A stretch of DNA of 13,321 nt. Source: Planctomycetes bacterium RIFCSPHIGHO2_12_FULL_52_36. GTDB lineage: Bacteria > Planctomycetota > Brocadiia > Brocadiales > Bathyanammoxibiaceae. Below are positions 6,228-12,671 of the stretch, in pieces. A program made the translations under genes and the position numbers. The notes below the pieces were generated by a model. It saw only the letters and a program-made list of their open reading frames with translations. It did not search any database and was not told the DNA's origin. Position 1 is the stretch's first letter, and the number at the start of each line of letters is the position of its first letter. The stretch is taken from assembly GCA_001828545.1 (NCBI GenBank), contig MHYW01000017.1:1-13321 (forward strand), read 5' to 3'.

Positions 6228-6237
6228 ACCGGAAAAG

Positions 6238-6317
6238 ATAGTAGACAGTAGTCAGTAGCAAGTAGACAGGGAAAAACATTGTTCCTGCGTGCTGATACTA
6301 GCTACTGGCTACTGTTC
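6238..6317. repeat. TAGTAGC-type inverted repeat, second copy
   Basis: The left arm, about 6238-6272 (AGTAGACAGTAGTCAGTAGC), and right arm, about 6285-6315 (ACTAGCTACTGGCTACTG), are imperfectly complementary. It belongs to the same family as 3682-3758, and covers the region just upstream of the tRNA, where a promoter would be expected; I could not pick one out. Confidence 0.5.
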
Positions 6318-6383
6318 AACCCAATGTCTGCAAAAAGTCTAATACAATTTTACTTTGTTTTCAAGGGGGCAAGAAACCAGACC

Positions 6384-6438
6384 CTTCGCTACGCTCAGGG
6401 TGACAGAGCGAACGATTGTCATTCTGAGCAAAACGAAG
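6384..6438. repeat. Inverted repeat next to the purD stop codon
   Basis: Arms of 22 bases, from CTTCGCTACGCTC (6384) to GGTGACA (6405), and TGTCATTCTGAGC to ACGAAG (6417-6438), are complementary with a few mismatches. The element starts eight bases after the purD stop, so it could act as a 3' stem-loop. I recall very similar sequences (TCATTCTGAGC next to CGAAGAATCTC) scattered in many environmental draft genomes. Upstream, TCTGCAAAAAGTCTA at 6327-6341 resembles the ends of elements A and B. Confidence 0.6.
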
Positions 6439-6446
6439 AATCTCAT

Positions 6447-7733
6447 TTAGGGTATCTTTTGCAGTCTTCGCAGGGCCCGCCATCCTATATCCTTACGATA
6501 GTAGGCCCCATCAAAACTAATCTTCCCAGCGGCCTCGTAGGCCTTCTTCTGGGCCTCCTGCAGGTCCTTCCCAAGGGCAGTAACGCCCAATACCCTTCCA
6601 CCCGCTGTAACTACCTTCTTCTGCTTGAGGGTGGTACCGGCATGGAAGACCATGAGGTCTTCCCTCCCCGACAGGGTCTCAAACCCCTTTATCTCTCTTC
6701 CTTTTTCGTAGTTACCTGGGTAGCCCGCTGAAGTCATGACTACACAGAGGGCCACCCTCGGGTCCCAACTAAACTCTGCCTCTTCCAGTCTGTCTTCAAC
6801 GGTAGCAAGGAGGAGGCCCAGTAAGTCCCCATCCAACCTCATGAGCAAGGGCTGGGTCTCGGGGTCTCCAAACCTGACGTTGTACTCCAGCACCCGCGGG
6901 CCGGTATTCGTGACCATCAGTCCTACATAGAGGACGCCCTTGTAGGACCTCCCCTCCCTCTTCATGGCATGTACTGTGGGTACAAGTATCTCTTTTTCTA
7001 CCCTGCTTGCGAGTCCAGCATTGAACAGGGGGACGGGGGTGTAGGCCCCCATACCTCCCGTGTTAGGCCCCTTATCTCCATCATACAGGGCCTTGTGGTC
7101 CTGGACGGGTTCAAGGGGCACAATGGTCTTGCCGTCAGTCAGGGCCAGGACGGAGACCTCCTCCCCTTCCAGATACTCTTCCACCACTACCCTCTCCCCT
7201 GCTGGCCCAAAGGCCCTCTCCTCCATTATTTCCTCAACGGTCTTCAGTGCCTCTCCGGTATTCTTGCACACAAAGGAACCCTTTCCTCCCGCCAGCCCAT
7301 CCACTTTTACCACCACAGGGCCATTTATGGATTCTATGTACCTCCTGGCCGGTACAAGTTCGCTGAATATACGGAACTCGGCAGTGGGGATGCCGTACTT
7401 CCTCATAAGGTTTTTGGAGAAGACCTTGCTCCCCTCCAGGAGGGCCGCCTTCTTGGTGGGGCCAAAGGCCCGGAGTCCGTTGGCCTGGAAACGGTCTACC
7501 AGCCCTGCTACCAGGGGACCCTCGGGGCCAACCACGGTAAGGTCTATTTTCTCTTTCCGGGCGAAGTTACAGAGGGATTCTGTGTCCTCTGAGGCAATGT
7601 CCACACAATCTGCCACAGATGAGATACCCGGGTTCCCCGGGGTACAGTAGAGCTTCTTTAATCTGGGGGACTGGGCAATCTTCCATGCCAGGCAATGTTC
7701 CCTCCCCCCATTCCCAATCACTAACACCCGCAC
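6447..7733 (-). CDS. purD: Phosphoribosylamine-glycine ligase (GAR synthetase)
   Basis: PurD joins 5-phosphoribosylamine and glycine using ATP, the second step of de novo purine synthesis, in the cytoplasm. The 428 residues match the usual length. Visible hallmarks are the N-terminal RVLVIGNGGREHCLAWKIA (2-20), VVGPEGPLVAGLVDRF (67-82), the ATP-grasp segments VVKVDGLAGGKG (141-152) and VVVEEYLEGEEVSVLAL (182-198), the family signature DHKALYDGDKGPNTGGMGAY (212-231), and VLEYNVRFGDPETQPLL (281-297). The start is GTG, supported by GGAGGA at 7746-7741 with a seven-base gap. No other purine gene is adjacent, so purD stands alone here with its own probable promoter. It is complete with no frameshift. 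The 3' end runs directly into an inverted repeat. Confidence 0.97.
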   Translation of the reverse strand: MRVLVIGNGGREHCLAWKIAQSPRLKKLYCTPGNPGISSVADCVDIASEDTESLCNFARKEKIDLTVVGPEGPLVAGLVDRFQANGLRAFGPTKKAALLEGSKVFSKNLMRKYGIPTAEFRIFSELVPARRYIESINGPVVVKVDGLAGGKGSFVCKNTGEALKTVEEIMEERAFGPAGERVVVEEYLEGEEVSVLALTDGKTIVPLEPVQDHKALYDGDKGPNTGGMGAYTPVPLFNAGLASRVEKEILVPTVHAMKREGRSYKGVLYVGLMVTNTGPRVLEYNVRFGDPETQPLLMRLDGDLLGLLLATVEDRLEEAEFSWDPRVALCVVMTSAGYPGNYEKGREIKGFETLSGREDLMVFHAGTTLKQKKVVTAGGRVLGVTALGKDLQEAQKKAYEAAGKISFDGAYYRKDIGWRALRRLQKIP

Positions 7734-7789
7734 CCAATTATCCTCCGGTAAACAGCAGGCAGTAAGAATTCAGAAGTAGGTGATGGACT

Positions 7790-7819
7790 ATTGTAAAATG
7801 TAAATTTTAAGATTTGCAA
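7790..7819 (-). promoter_or_regulatory. Probable sigma-70 promoter for purD
   Basis: On the minus strand TTGCAA (7819-7814) and TACAAT (7795-7790) are 18 bases apart, giving a leader of about 50 bases. The sequence lies in an AT-rich repeat, so a chance match is possible. Confidence 0.45.
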
Positions 7820-7963
7820 TTTCCAATTTACAATGCAATTCTTCTCTACCCCCTACTCCCTACCCCTGAAAACATTGGAAATTAGAAATTGGAAATTTTA
7901 AAATTTCTAATTTACAACTTACAATTTCCAATTCTTTTCCCTCCCTACTCCCTCCCCCCTAAC
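7796..7963. repeat. AATTGGAAATT and GGGAGTAGG low-complexity repeats between topA and purD
   Basis: Two AT-rich blocks (7796-7840 and 7873-7933) consist of ATTGGAAATTAGAAATTGG-like units in both orientations. In the second, ATTGGAAATT (7874-7883) and AATTTCCAAT (7923-7932) form the outer arms of an inverted repeat around the palindrome AAATTTTAAAATTT. C/T-rich CCCTACTCCC blocks lie between and after them, the last one reaching the topA stop codon. No gene is visible in the 225-base gap. Confidence 0.55.
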
Positions 7964-10352
7964 TTGCGGTCGTTTCCGGGACCGGAGGTCTTTCGGGCAG
8001 CTTAGAAGTGGCGTACTTACACTGAGGGTATTTACTGCAGCCAAAGAACTTTCTGCCATTCTTGGATTGTTTCTGCACTAACTCTCCATCACAACCCTCC
8101 TGGGGGCACTTCACCCCGGTGGCGAGGGGTTTGATATTCTTACATTTTGGGTAGGCGGTACAGCCCAGGAAATTCCCGTAGCGCCCCCTTTTTATAGCCA
8201 TGGGGCTCCCGCATTTGTCACAAGGTGGGACCTCCACAGGCGGTTGGTCCTTAGTAGTGAGGGGCCTGGTGTTCTTACACTCTGGATAAGCAGTACAACC
8301 CAGGAAGTTCCCGTAGCGCCCCCCTTTTATGGCCATGGGGCTCCCGCATTTTTCACACGGGGGAACCTCCACAGGCAGTTCGTCTGTAGTGAGGGGACTG
8401 GTGTTCTTACACTCTGGATAAGCAGTACAACCCAGGAAGTTCCCGTATCGCCCCCTTTTTATAGACATGGGGCTCCCGCACTTTTCACACGGGGGAACCT
8501 CCGCGGGCGGTTGGCCTGGTGGCAGGGCCTCTCCCGAGGGTGAAAGTGGCATAGTGAATTTACACTTCGGATAAGTGGAGCATCCCAGGAACTTCTCTGT
8601 CTTGCTCCAGCGGACCACCGTGGGAGAACCACAGAGCTTACAGGGGAGGTTGCCCTCTTCCCTCCGCATCTCCTTCGTAGCCTTCTCCAGCTCTCCCCGG
8701 AATGGGTCGTAGAATTCCTGCAGGACACCCACCCAATCGGCCTTGGCCTCTTCAATCTTGTCCAGCCCCTCTTCCATAGAGGAGGTGAATTCCACGTCCA
8801 TAATCCTGGGAAAGTGTTGAACGAGTTTGTCCGTTACCAGGATTCCCAGTTCGGTCGGGATGAGGGTGCTTTTTTCCTTCTTTACATAACCCCTGTCCTG
8901 GATAGTGGAGATGATGGGGGCATAGGTGCTGGGCCTGCCTATGCCTTTCTTTTCCAGGGTCTTTATCAGGGTAGCCTCGGTGTACCTTGGGGGAGGCTCA
9001 GTGAAGTGCTGGCTGGGTTCTAACTTCAGTAGTTCTAGCTCCCCCCCTTCCTTTAATTCAGGAAGGGCCTCTTCCTCCATAGAACCGGTGAGCAGGGTAT
9101 GTCCTGGGAAGACCAACACCCGGCCCTTGGCCCTGAAGAGGCAATTGCCAGCCGTTATTTGCACCTCTGTAAGGTCATACAGTGCGGGCATCATCTGGCA
9201 GGCCACGAAACGCCCCCAGATAAGCTCGTAGAGTCTGTACTGGTCTTCCGTGAGATAGGGTTTGACCTCCTCCGGTGTCCGTTCCACGTAGGTAGGGCGT
9301 ATGGCCTCGTGGGCCTCCTGGGCGCCCTTTCTGGAGGGAAAATGGTTGGGTTCCGGCGGCAGATATTCTTTACCAAACTTTTTGGGGATGAGATTTCTGA
9401 CGGCCTCAAGGGCCTCCTGGGCGATGTGGTAGGAATCGGTCCTCATGTAGGTGATGAGTCCCACCGGACCCTCTGGCAGTTCCACACCCTCGTAGAGTTG
9501 CTGGGCAAGGAGCATGGTCTTCTTGGCACTAAAGCGGAGTTGTATAGAGCCCTGCTGTTGTAACTGGCTGGTGATAAAGGGTGGTGGAGAGGTATTGCGC
9601 CGCCTCTGTTTATTCACGGCACTGATCACAAACCTGGATTTCTTAAGGAGTGCGACTAACCTATTGGCCTCGGCCTCCTTGTGAAGGGCTACCTCTTTCT
9701 CGTCTTCTTTCCATAGTTTGGCCAGAAATTCATTTTCTCTGGAACCTTTGGGTCTGAGCCGGGCAGTGATTTCCCAGTACTCCTTGGGCTGGAAGGACTG
9801 TACCTCTTTCTCTCTCTCCACCAGGAGTCTGACGGCTACCGACTGCACCCTCCCGGCACTGAGCCCTCTGGCCACCTTTTCCCATAACAAGGGGCTTAGC
9901 TGATAGCCCACCAGGCGGTCCAGAATCCTCCTGGCCTGCTGGGCATTTACCTTGTTCATGTCAATGATACCTGGGTTCTGGAAGGCCCTCTCAATGGCCT
10001 TCGGGGTAATCTCATGGAAGACCACCCTCTTTACCTTATCCTCCGGTAGCTCCAGGGCATGACAGAGGTGCCAGGCAATTGCCTCCCCCTCCCTGTCCTC
10101 ATCGGGGGCAAGGTACACCTGTTCCGCCTTCTCCGTCTCCTTCTTTAAGGCCTTCACCACCTCTTTTTGCCTGGGGATAATCTGATACTGTGGTTCAAAA
10201 CCCTTCTCTACGTCCACAGCCAGCTTGCCCTCAGGCAAATCCCTGACGTGCCCCTTTGAAGAACACACCTTGTACTCAGACCCCAAAAACTTATTTATGG
10301 TCTTCGCCTTAGTAGGTGATTCTACTATGACTACTCTTATTCTCTTACCCAT
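7959..10352 (-). CDS. topA: DNA topoisomerase I (type IA) with five C-terminal zinc ribbons
   Basis: TopA relaxes negatively supercoiled DNA by single-strand passage. In the 797-residue protein the Toprim domain opens with RVVIVESPTKAKTINKFLG (Glu11) and has the metal site PDEDREGEA (Asp84, Asp86, Glu88). The core follows with RGLSAGRVQSVAVRLLVERE and the nucleophile in GLITYMRTDSY (Tyr302). The C-terminus has five four-cysteine zinc ribbons: four of the form CxxCGSPM-about 15 residues-GCTAYPECK, the first more diverged, and a last one, CPQEGCDGEL. Three to four ribbons are common; five is on the long side. ATG 10352 was chosen because AAAGGTG lies eight bases upstream. A longer frame reaches ATG 10409, but that coincides with the predicted transcription start and lacks a ribosome-binding site. 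Confidence 0.97.
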   Translation of the reverse strand: MGKRIRVVIVESPTKAKTINKFLGSEYKVCSSKGHVRDLPEGKLAVDVEKGFEPQYQIIPRQKEVVKALKKETEKAEQVYLAPDEDREGEAIAWHLCHALELPEDKVKRVVFHEITPKAIERAFQNPGIIDMNKVNAQQARRILDRLVGYQLSPLLWEKVARGLSAGRVQSVAVRLLVEREKEVQSFQPKEYWEITARLRPKGSRENEFLAKLWKEDEKEVALHKEAEANRLVALLKKSRFVISAVNKQRRRNTSPPPFITSQLQQQGSIQLRFSAKKTMLLAQQLYEGVELPEGPVGLITYMRTDSYHIAQEALEAVRNLIPKKFGKEYLPPEPNHFPSRKGAQEAHEAIRPTYVERTPEEVKPYLTEDQYRLYELIWGRFVACQMMPALYDLTEVQITAGNCLFRAKGRVLVFPGHTLLTGSMEEEALPELKEGGELELLKLEPSQHFTEPPPRYTEATLIKTLEKKGIGRPSTYAPIISTIQDRGYVKKEKSTLIPTELGILVTDKLVQHFPRIMDVEFTSSMEEGLDKIEEAKADWVGVLQEFYDPFRGELEKATKEMRREEGNLPCKLCGSPTVVRWSKTEKFLGCSTYPKCKFTMPLSPSGEALPPGQPPAEVPPCEKCGSPMSIKRGRYGNFLGCTAYPECKNTSPLTTDELPVEVPPCEKCGSPMAIKGGRYGNFLGCTAYPECKNTRPLTTKDQPPVEVPPCDKCGSPMAIKRGRYGNFLGCTAYPKCKNIKPLATGVKCPQEGCDGELVQKQSKNGRKFFGCSKYPQCKYATSKLPERPPVPETTAS
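8133..8530 (-). repeat. Tandem repeats encoding TopA zinc ribbons
   Basis: Three units with periods of about 132 and 135 bases encode ribbons of about 44-45 residues. Units at 8269-8400 and 8401-8530 are close to identical over GTGTTCTTACACTCTGGATA and the following 60 or so bases. The unit at 8133-8268 is more diverged. Confidence 0.85.
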
Positions 10353-10415
10353 AGGGTGTGCACCTTTATTAGAAGTGCCTTGCCACCTAAATTGTTTGTA
10401 AGCTAACAAATGGAG

Positions 10416-10445
10416 ATTCTAATAGAAGCAAGCAAGAGGTGTCAA
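10416..10445 (-). promoter_or_regulatory. Sigma-70 promoter for topA
   Basis: On the minus strand a consensus TTGACA (10445-10440) and TAGAAT (10421-10416) are 18 bases apart. The predicted start near 10409 gives a leader of about 57 bases before ATG 10352. Confidence 0.65.
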
Positions 10446-10463
10446 GGACAGTTATCTGAGGAC

Positions 10464-10491
10464 GTAGGGGCGTATTGCAATACGCCCCTAC
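10464..10491. repeat. GTAGGGGC...GCCCCTAC palindrome, copy 3
   Basis: A perfect 28-base palindrome with arms GTAGGGGCGTATTG. Compared with copy 2 (GTAGGGGCACGTTG) the arms differ inside, yet both arms stay complementary, so the changes are paired. Confidence 0.75.
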
Positions 10492-10508
10492 AAATGGTAC
10501 GTTTTAAT

Positions 10509-10563
10509 GTAGCGTGCCAACTTGCCTGGCACGTATAATGTGCGAGATAAACTCGCACGCTAC
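10509..10563. repeat. REP/BIME-like double hairpin with GTAG...CTAC ends
   Basis: GTAG, then hairpin CGTGCCA-ACTTGCC-TGGCACG, spacer TATAAT, then hairpin GTGCGAG-ATAAA-CTCGCAC, then GCTAC. This is the same layout as 1740-1793 with unrelated stems. TACAAAG (10561-10567) also pairs with CTTTGTA (10573-10579), bridging to the next element. Confidence 0.6.
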
Positions 10564-10580
10564 AAAGACTCCCTTTGTAA

Positions 10581-10640
10581 GTAGGGTCGGGCAGGCCCTG
10601 TACCGTTCTGGTACAGGGCAGGGGCAAGCCCTGCCCCTAC
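10581..10640. repeat. Composite GTAGGG...CCCTAC hairpin element
   Basis: Starts GTAGGG and ends CCCCTAC. It contains the perfect hairpin GCCCTGTACC-GTTCT-GGTACAGGGC (10595-10619) and a second one, GGGCAGGG-GCAAG-CCCTGCCC, that shares its left arm with the first hairpin's right side, so two alternative folds are possible. Confidence 0.6.
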
Positions 10641-10641
10641 A

Positions 10642-10821
10642 ACTTAAACCCTTTGAACTTTTAACCCCTTAAACGCTTGAACCCTTGTTTTTTTTGAGGG
10701 GGTGGTAACTCTGCCTGAGGCGGATATACCTCTGGCACGAGGGGAGACCTCCCCCTCACATTAGTATTACCTATGTCTATAGCAAATACATATATACTCT
10801 ACGAGTTCAGACCGAAAGGGA
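10642..10821. repeat. Gene-free stretch with GTTCAA-type repeat and CGCC palindrome
   Basis: 10642-10687 is an inverted-orientation copy of the GTTCAAAAG family (CTTTGAACTTTTAACCCC). CTGCCTGAGGCGGA at 10711-10724 is the seventh TCCGCC-type palindrome with one arm changed, and 10739-10757 is a weak GAGGGG/CCCCTC hairpin. No gene is seen. It ends at the aminotransferase promoter. Confidence 0.5.
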
Positions 10822-10850
10822 TTGACAGTCTTTTGAGGATTTGGTAAACT
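10822..10850 (+). promoter_or_regulatory. Sigma-70 promoter for the aminotransferase gene
   Basis: TTGACA (10822-10827) and TAAACT (10845-10850) are 17 bases apart, predicting transcription from about 10857 and a short leader of about 26 bases. Confidence 0.65.
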
Positions 10851-10882
10851 CCGTGAATATCTTTAGATAGAAGGGGAGAGAG

Positions 10883-12073
10883 ATGCTGTCCAGGCTGATT
10901 GAAGAACTCCAGGACTCTGGCACTATACAAGTTAGTACCAGGGTGAAGCAGATGGCCCAGAAGGGGATAAAGGTGCTGGGCTTTGGCATGGGTGAGCCAG
11001 ACTTTGACACCCCTCCTCACATCAAGCAGGCCGCCATAAGGGCCATAGAAGAAGGCTTTACCAAATATACCCCCACCGCTGGAACCCCAGAACTGAGAGA
11101 GGCCATCTGCGAAAAGCTCTGGAGGGATAACCATCTCAAATACTCGCCCTTACAAATCATTGTCTCGGCAGGTGCCAAACAGGCCATCCAGAACATAATC
11201 CTCGCCCTCTGTGAGAAAGGCCAGGAGGTAATCATCCCCTCCCCTTACTGGGTAAGCTATCCGGAACAGGTCAGGCTGGCGGGGGCCACCCCGGTACTCG
11301 TCCCCACCAATGACGTAACAGGTTTTAAACTCACCCCGGATGAACTGGATAAGGCCATTACCCCGCGCTCCAGGCTCCTCATCCTCAATAGTCCATGTAA
11401 CCCCACAGGTGCCGTGTACACAGAGACAGAGTTCAGGGAATTAGTAGACCTGGCCGTACGGAAGGGATTATTTATTATATCGGACGAGGTATACGAAAAG
11501 ATTACGTATTACGGGATGAGACACCACAGCCCGGCCGCCCTGGCGGAAGAATACTATCCTAAGGTGATAACGGTAAACGGCTTCTCCAAGTCCTACGCCA
11601 TGACAGGGTGGAGATTGGGTTATGCGGCTGGACTAGAAATTATAATCCGTGGGGCCATAAAGGTGCAGGACCACACCACTAGTTGCCCCAACTCCGTTGC
11701 CCAGATGGCTGGGCTTGAGGCCCTCAGGGGCAACCAGGGGTCCATAGACCAGATGCTAAAAGAATACGACAGTAGGAGACTGTACATTGTGGATAGGCTG
11801 AGCAGGATTCCTGGCATAACCTGCCAGTTGCCGGGAGGAGCATTCTACGTCTTCCCAAGGGTCTCCGGACTCTACTCTAGAAAGATTGCCGGTAAAGAGG
11901 TCAAGAACTCCTTTGAACTGGTAGACCTCCTTATTGAGGAGGCGGGGGTGGCTTTTGTCCCGGGGGCCTGTTTTGGCGACGACAACCACGTCCGTATATC
12001 CTTCGCCACAGATATGGCCACCATAGAGGAAGGGATGGACCGCCTGGAAAAATTCCTGGCAAAAGGTTTATAA
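10883..12073 (+). CDS. Class I pyridoxal-phosphate aminotransferase, probable aspartate aminotransferase
   Basis: A 396-residue cytoplasmic PLP enzyme of fold type I that moves amino groups between an amino acid and 2-oxoglutarate or another keto acid. Visible motifs are FGMGEPDFDTPPHI (34-47), YTPTAGTPELREAI (62-75), NSPCNPTGAVY (169-179, Asn173), IISDEVYEKI (198-207, Asp201 and Tyr204), NGFSKSYAMTGWRLGY (232-247, Schiff-base Lys236 and Arg244) and a late NHVRISFA carrying the substrate carboxylate arginine. The length and these motifs fit the bacterial gamma-subgroup aspartate aminotransferases (aspC/aspB-like). Closely related prephenate or N-succinyldiaminopimelate aminotransferases cannot be excluded from sequence alone, so no symbol is given. 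ATG 10883 follows AAGGGGAGAG. It is complete, with its own promoter, and is not obviously in an operon with the genes before it. Confidence 0.93.
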   Translation: MLSRLIEELQDSGTIQVSTRVKQMAQKGIKVLGFGMGEPDFDTPPHIKQAAIRAIEEGFTKYTPTAGTPELREAICEKLWRDNHLKYSPLQIIVSAGAKQAIQNIILALCEKGQEVIIPSPYWVSYPEQVRLAGATPVLVPTNDVTGFKLTPDELDKAITPRSRLLILNSPCNPTGAVYTETEFRELVDLAVRKGLFIISDEVYEKITYYGMRHHSPAALAEEYYPKVITVNGFSKSYAMTGWRLGYAAGLEIIIRGAIKVQDHTTSCPNSVAQMAGLEALRGNQGSIDQMLKEYDSRRLYIVDRLSRIPGITCQLPGGAFYVFPRVSGLYSRKIAGKEVKNSFELVDLLIEEAGVAFVPGACFGDDNHVRISFATDMATIEEGMDRLEKFLAKGL

Positions 12074-12078
12074 TGAGT

Positions 12079-12122
12079 TGTCAGTTGTCTGAAAACCGAA
12101 GACTGAGGACTGAAAACTGACA
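12079..12122. repeat. GACTGAAAAC short-period inverted repeat
   Basis: TGTCAGTT (12079-12086) and AACTGACA (12115-12122) are perfect arms around GTCTGAAAACCGAAGACTGA-type units. It begins six bases after the aminotransferase stop. It could fold in the transcript, but no T tract follows, so a terminator is not claimed. Confidence 0.5.
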
Positions 12123-12145
12123 TCTGGCCACTGAAAGGACCACCC

Positions 12146-12622
12146 ATGTGGAAATGCGAATGCGGGGCAGGTAACGAAGAAGAGGCCCTTGCCTGTATTA
12201 ATTGTGGACAAGAGCGGGGCGTAATAGCAGGGACACTCCCTACACCGGAAGAACTCTTCGCAGGACAACCCTCTACCCCTCCAACGGAGGTGGGCTTTGA
12301 AGAAGCACCAAGAGAGGGTGGGTTTGAGGAGGTCTATCCCCCTCCGGAAGAAGAGTTCTTTGGGGGGGAGGAACTAGAACGAGGTCCAATTGTAAAAAAG
12401 GTATTCAGGATAGTAGTAGTAAGCGTAATGAGTATCCTGATAGTCGCCATCTCCATTTATGCCTTCGCACAGATAGGTGGTATCAAGGAGCCTAGTTTCC
12501 TTAACTACCTCCGCCAATGCCTAGGGATATGGATAAGGTGCATCATCCTGACCCAGGCAGTAGTAATAATTGGCATTATCCTCCTCTGGCTCCTGCAAGA
12601 ATCAAAACTCGCCAAGTCGTAG
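12146..12622 (+). CDS. Small protein with RanBP2-like zinc finger and two membrane helices
   Basis: A 158-residue protein I cannot assign to a named family. Residues 2-24 (WKCECGAGNEEEALACINCG...) fit the RanBP2-type zinc-finger pattern W-x-C-x(n)-C-x3-N-x6-C-x2-C, with Cys4, Cys6, Cys17 and Cys20; the first pair is CxC rather than the usual wider spacing. An acidic, proline-rich linker follows (about 30-80) with repeated GFEE/EEVYPPPEEE-like segments. Two hydrophobic helices are at about 87-110 and 127-150, and a short basic tail ends the protein. Both termini are therefore likely to face the cytoplasm. ATG 12146 has AAAGGA at 12134-12139, six bases away. It follows the aminotransferase gene by 72 bases, with a repeat between them, and may be read through from it. 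Similar zinc-ribbon-plus-helices proteins in bacteria are mostly uncharacterised. Confidence 0.75.
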   Translation: MWKCECGAGNEEEALACINCGQERGVIAGTLPTPEELFAGQPSTPPTEVGFEEAPREGGFEEVYPPPEEEFFGGEELERGPIVKKVFRIVVVSVMSILIVAISIYAFAQIGGIKEPSFLNYLRQCLGIWIRCIILTQAVVIIGIILLWLLQESKLAKS

Positions 12623-12630
12623 TGAATTTT

Positions 12631-12656
12631 GTAGGGTGCATTAAAACGCACCCTAC
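12631..12656. repeat. GTAGGGTGC...GCACCCTAC palindrome upstream of the toxin-antitoxin pair
   Basis: Perfect nine-base arms flank ATTAAAAC. It belongs to the GTAG...CTAC group. It starts nine bases after the preceding stop and ends 15 bases before the mntA-type start, so it could act as a terminator-like hairpin or as an operator; I favour an ordinary repeat. Confidence 0.65.
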
Positions 12657-12671
12657 TTTACTAATAAACCT

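Noticed and set aside
6969..7650. Two plus-strand frames of about 200 codons inside purD
   Set aside because: purD is unmistakable on the minus strand; these frames have no recognisable motif or start signal.
7734..7958. Purine riboswitch upstream of purD
   Set aside because: The leader is AT-rich repeat sequence without the conserved three-way junction or loop motifs of the purine aptamer.
10353..10409. Longer topA start at 10409
   Set aside because: It coincides with the predicted transcription start, lacks a ribosome-binding site, and adds 19 residues before the normal family start MGKRIRVVIVES.
10442..10627. 61-codon minus-strand frame in the repeat region
   Set aside because: It is made entirely of hairpin repeats, with no ribosome-binding site or family resemblance.
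10464..10640. CRISPR array
   Set aside because: The hairpins differ in sequence and spacing; there are no identical direct repeats with uniform spacers and no cas genes.
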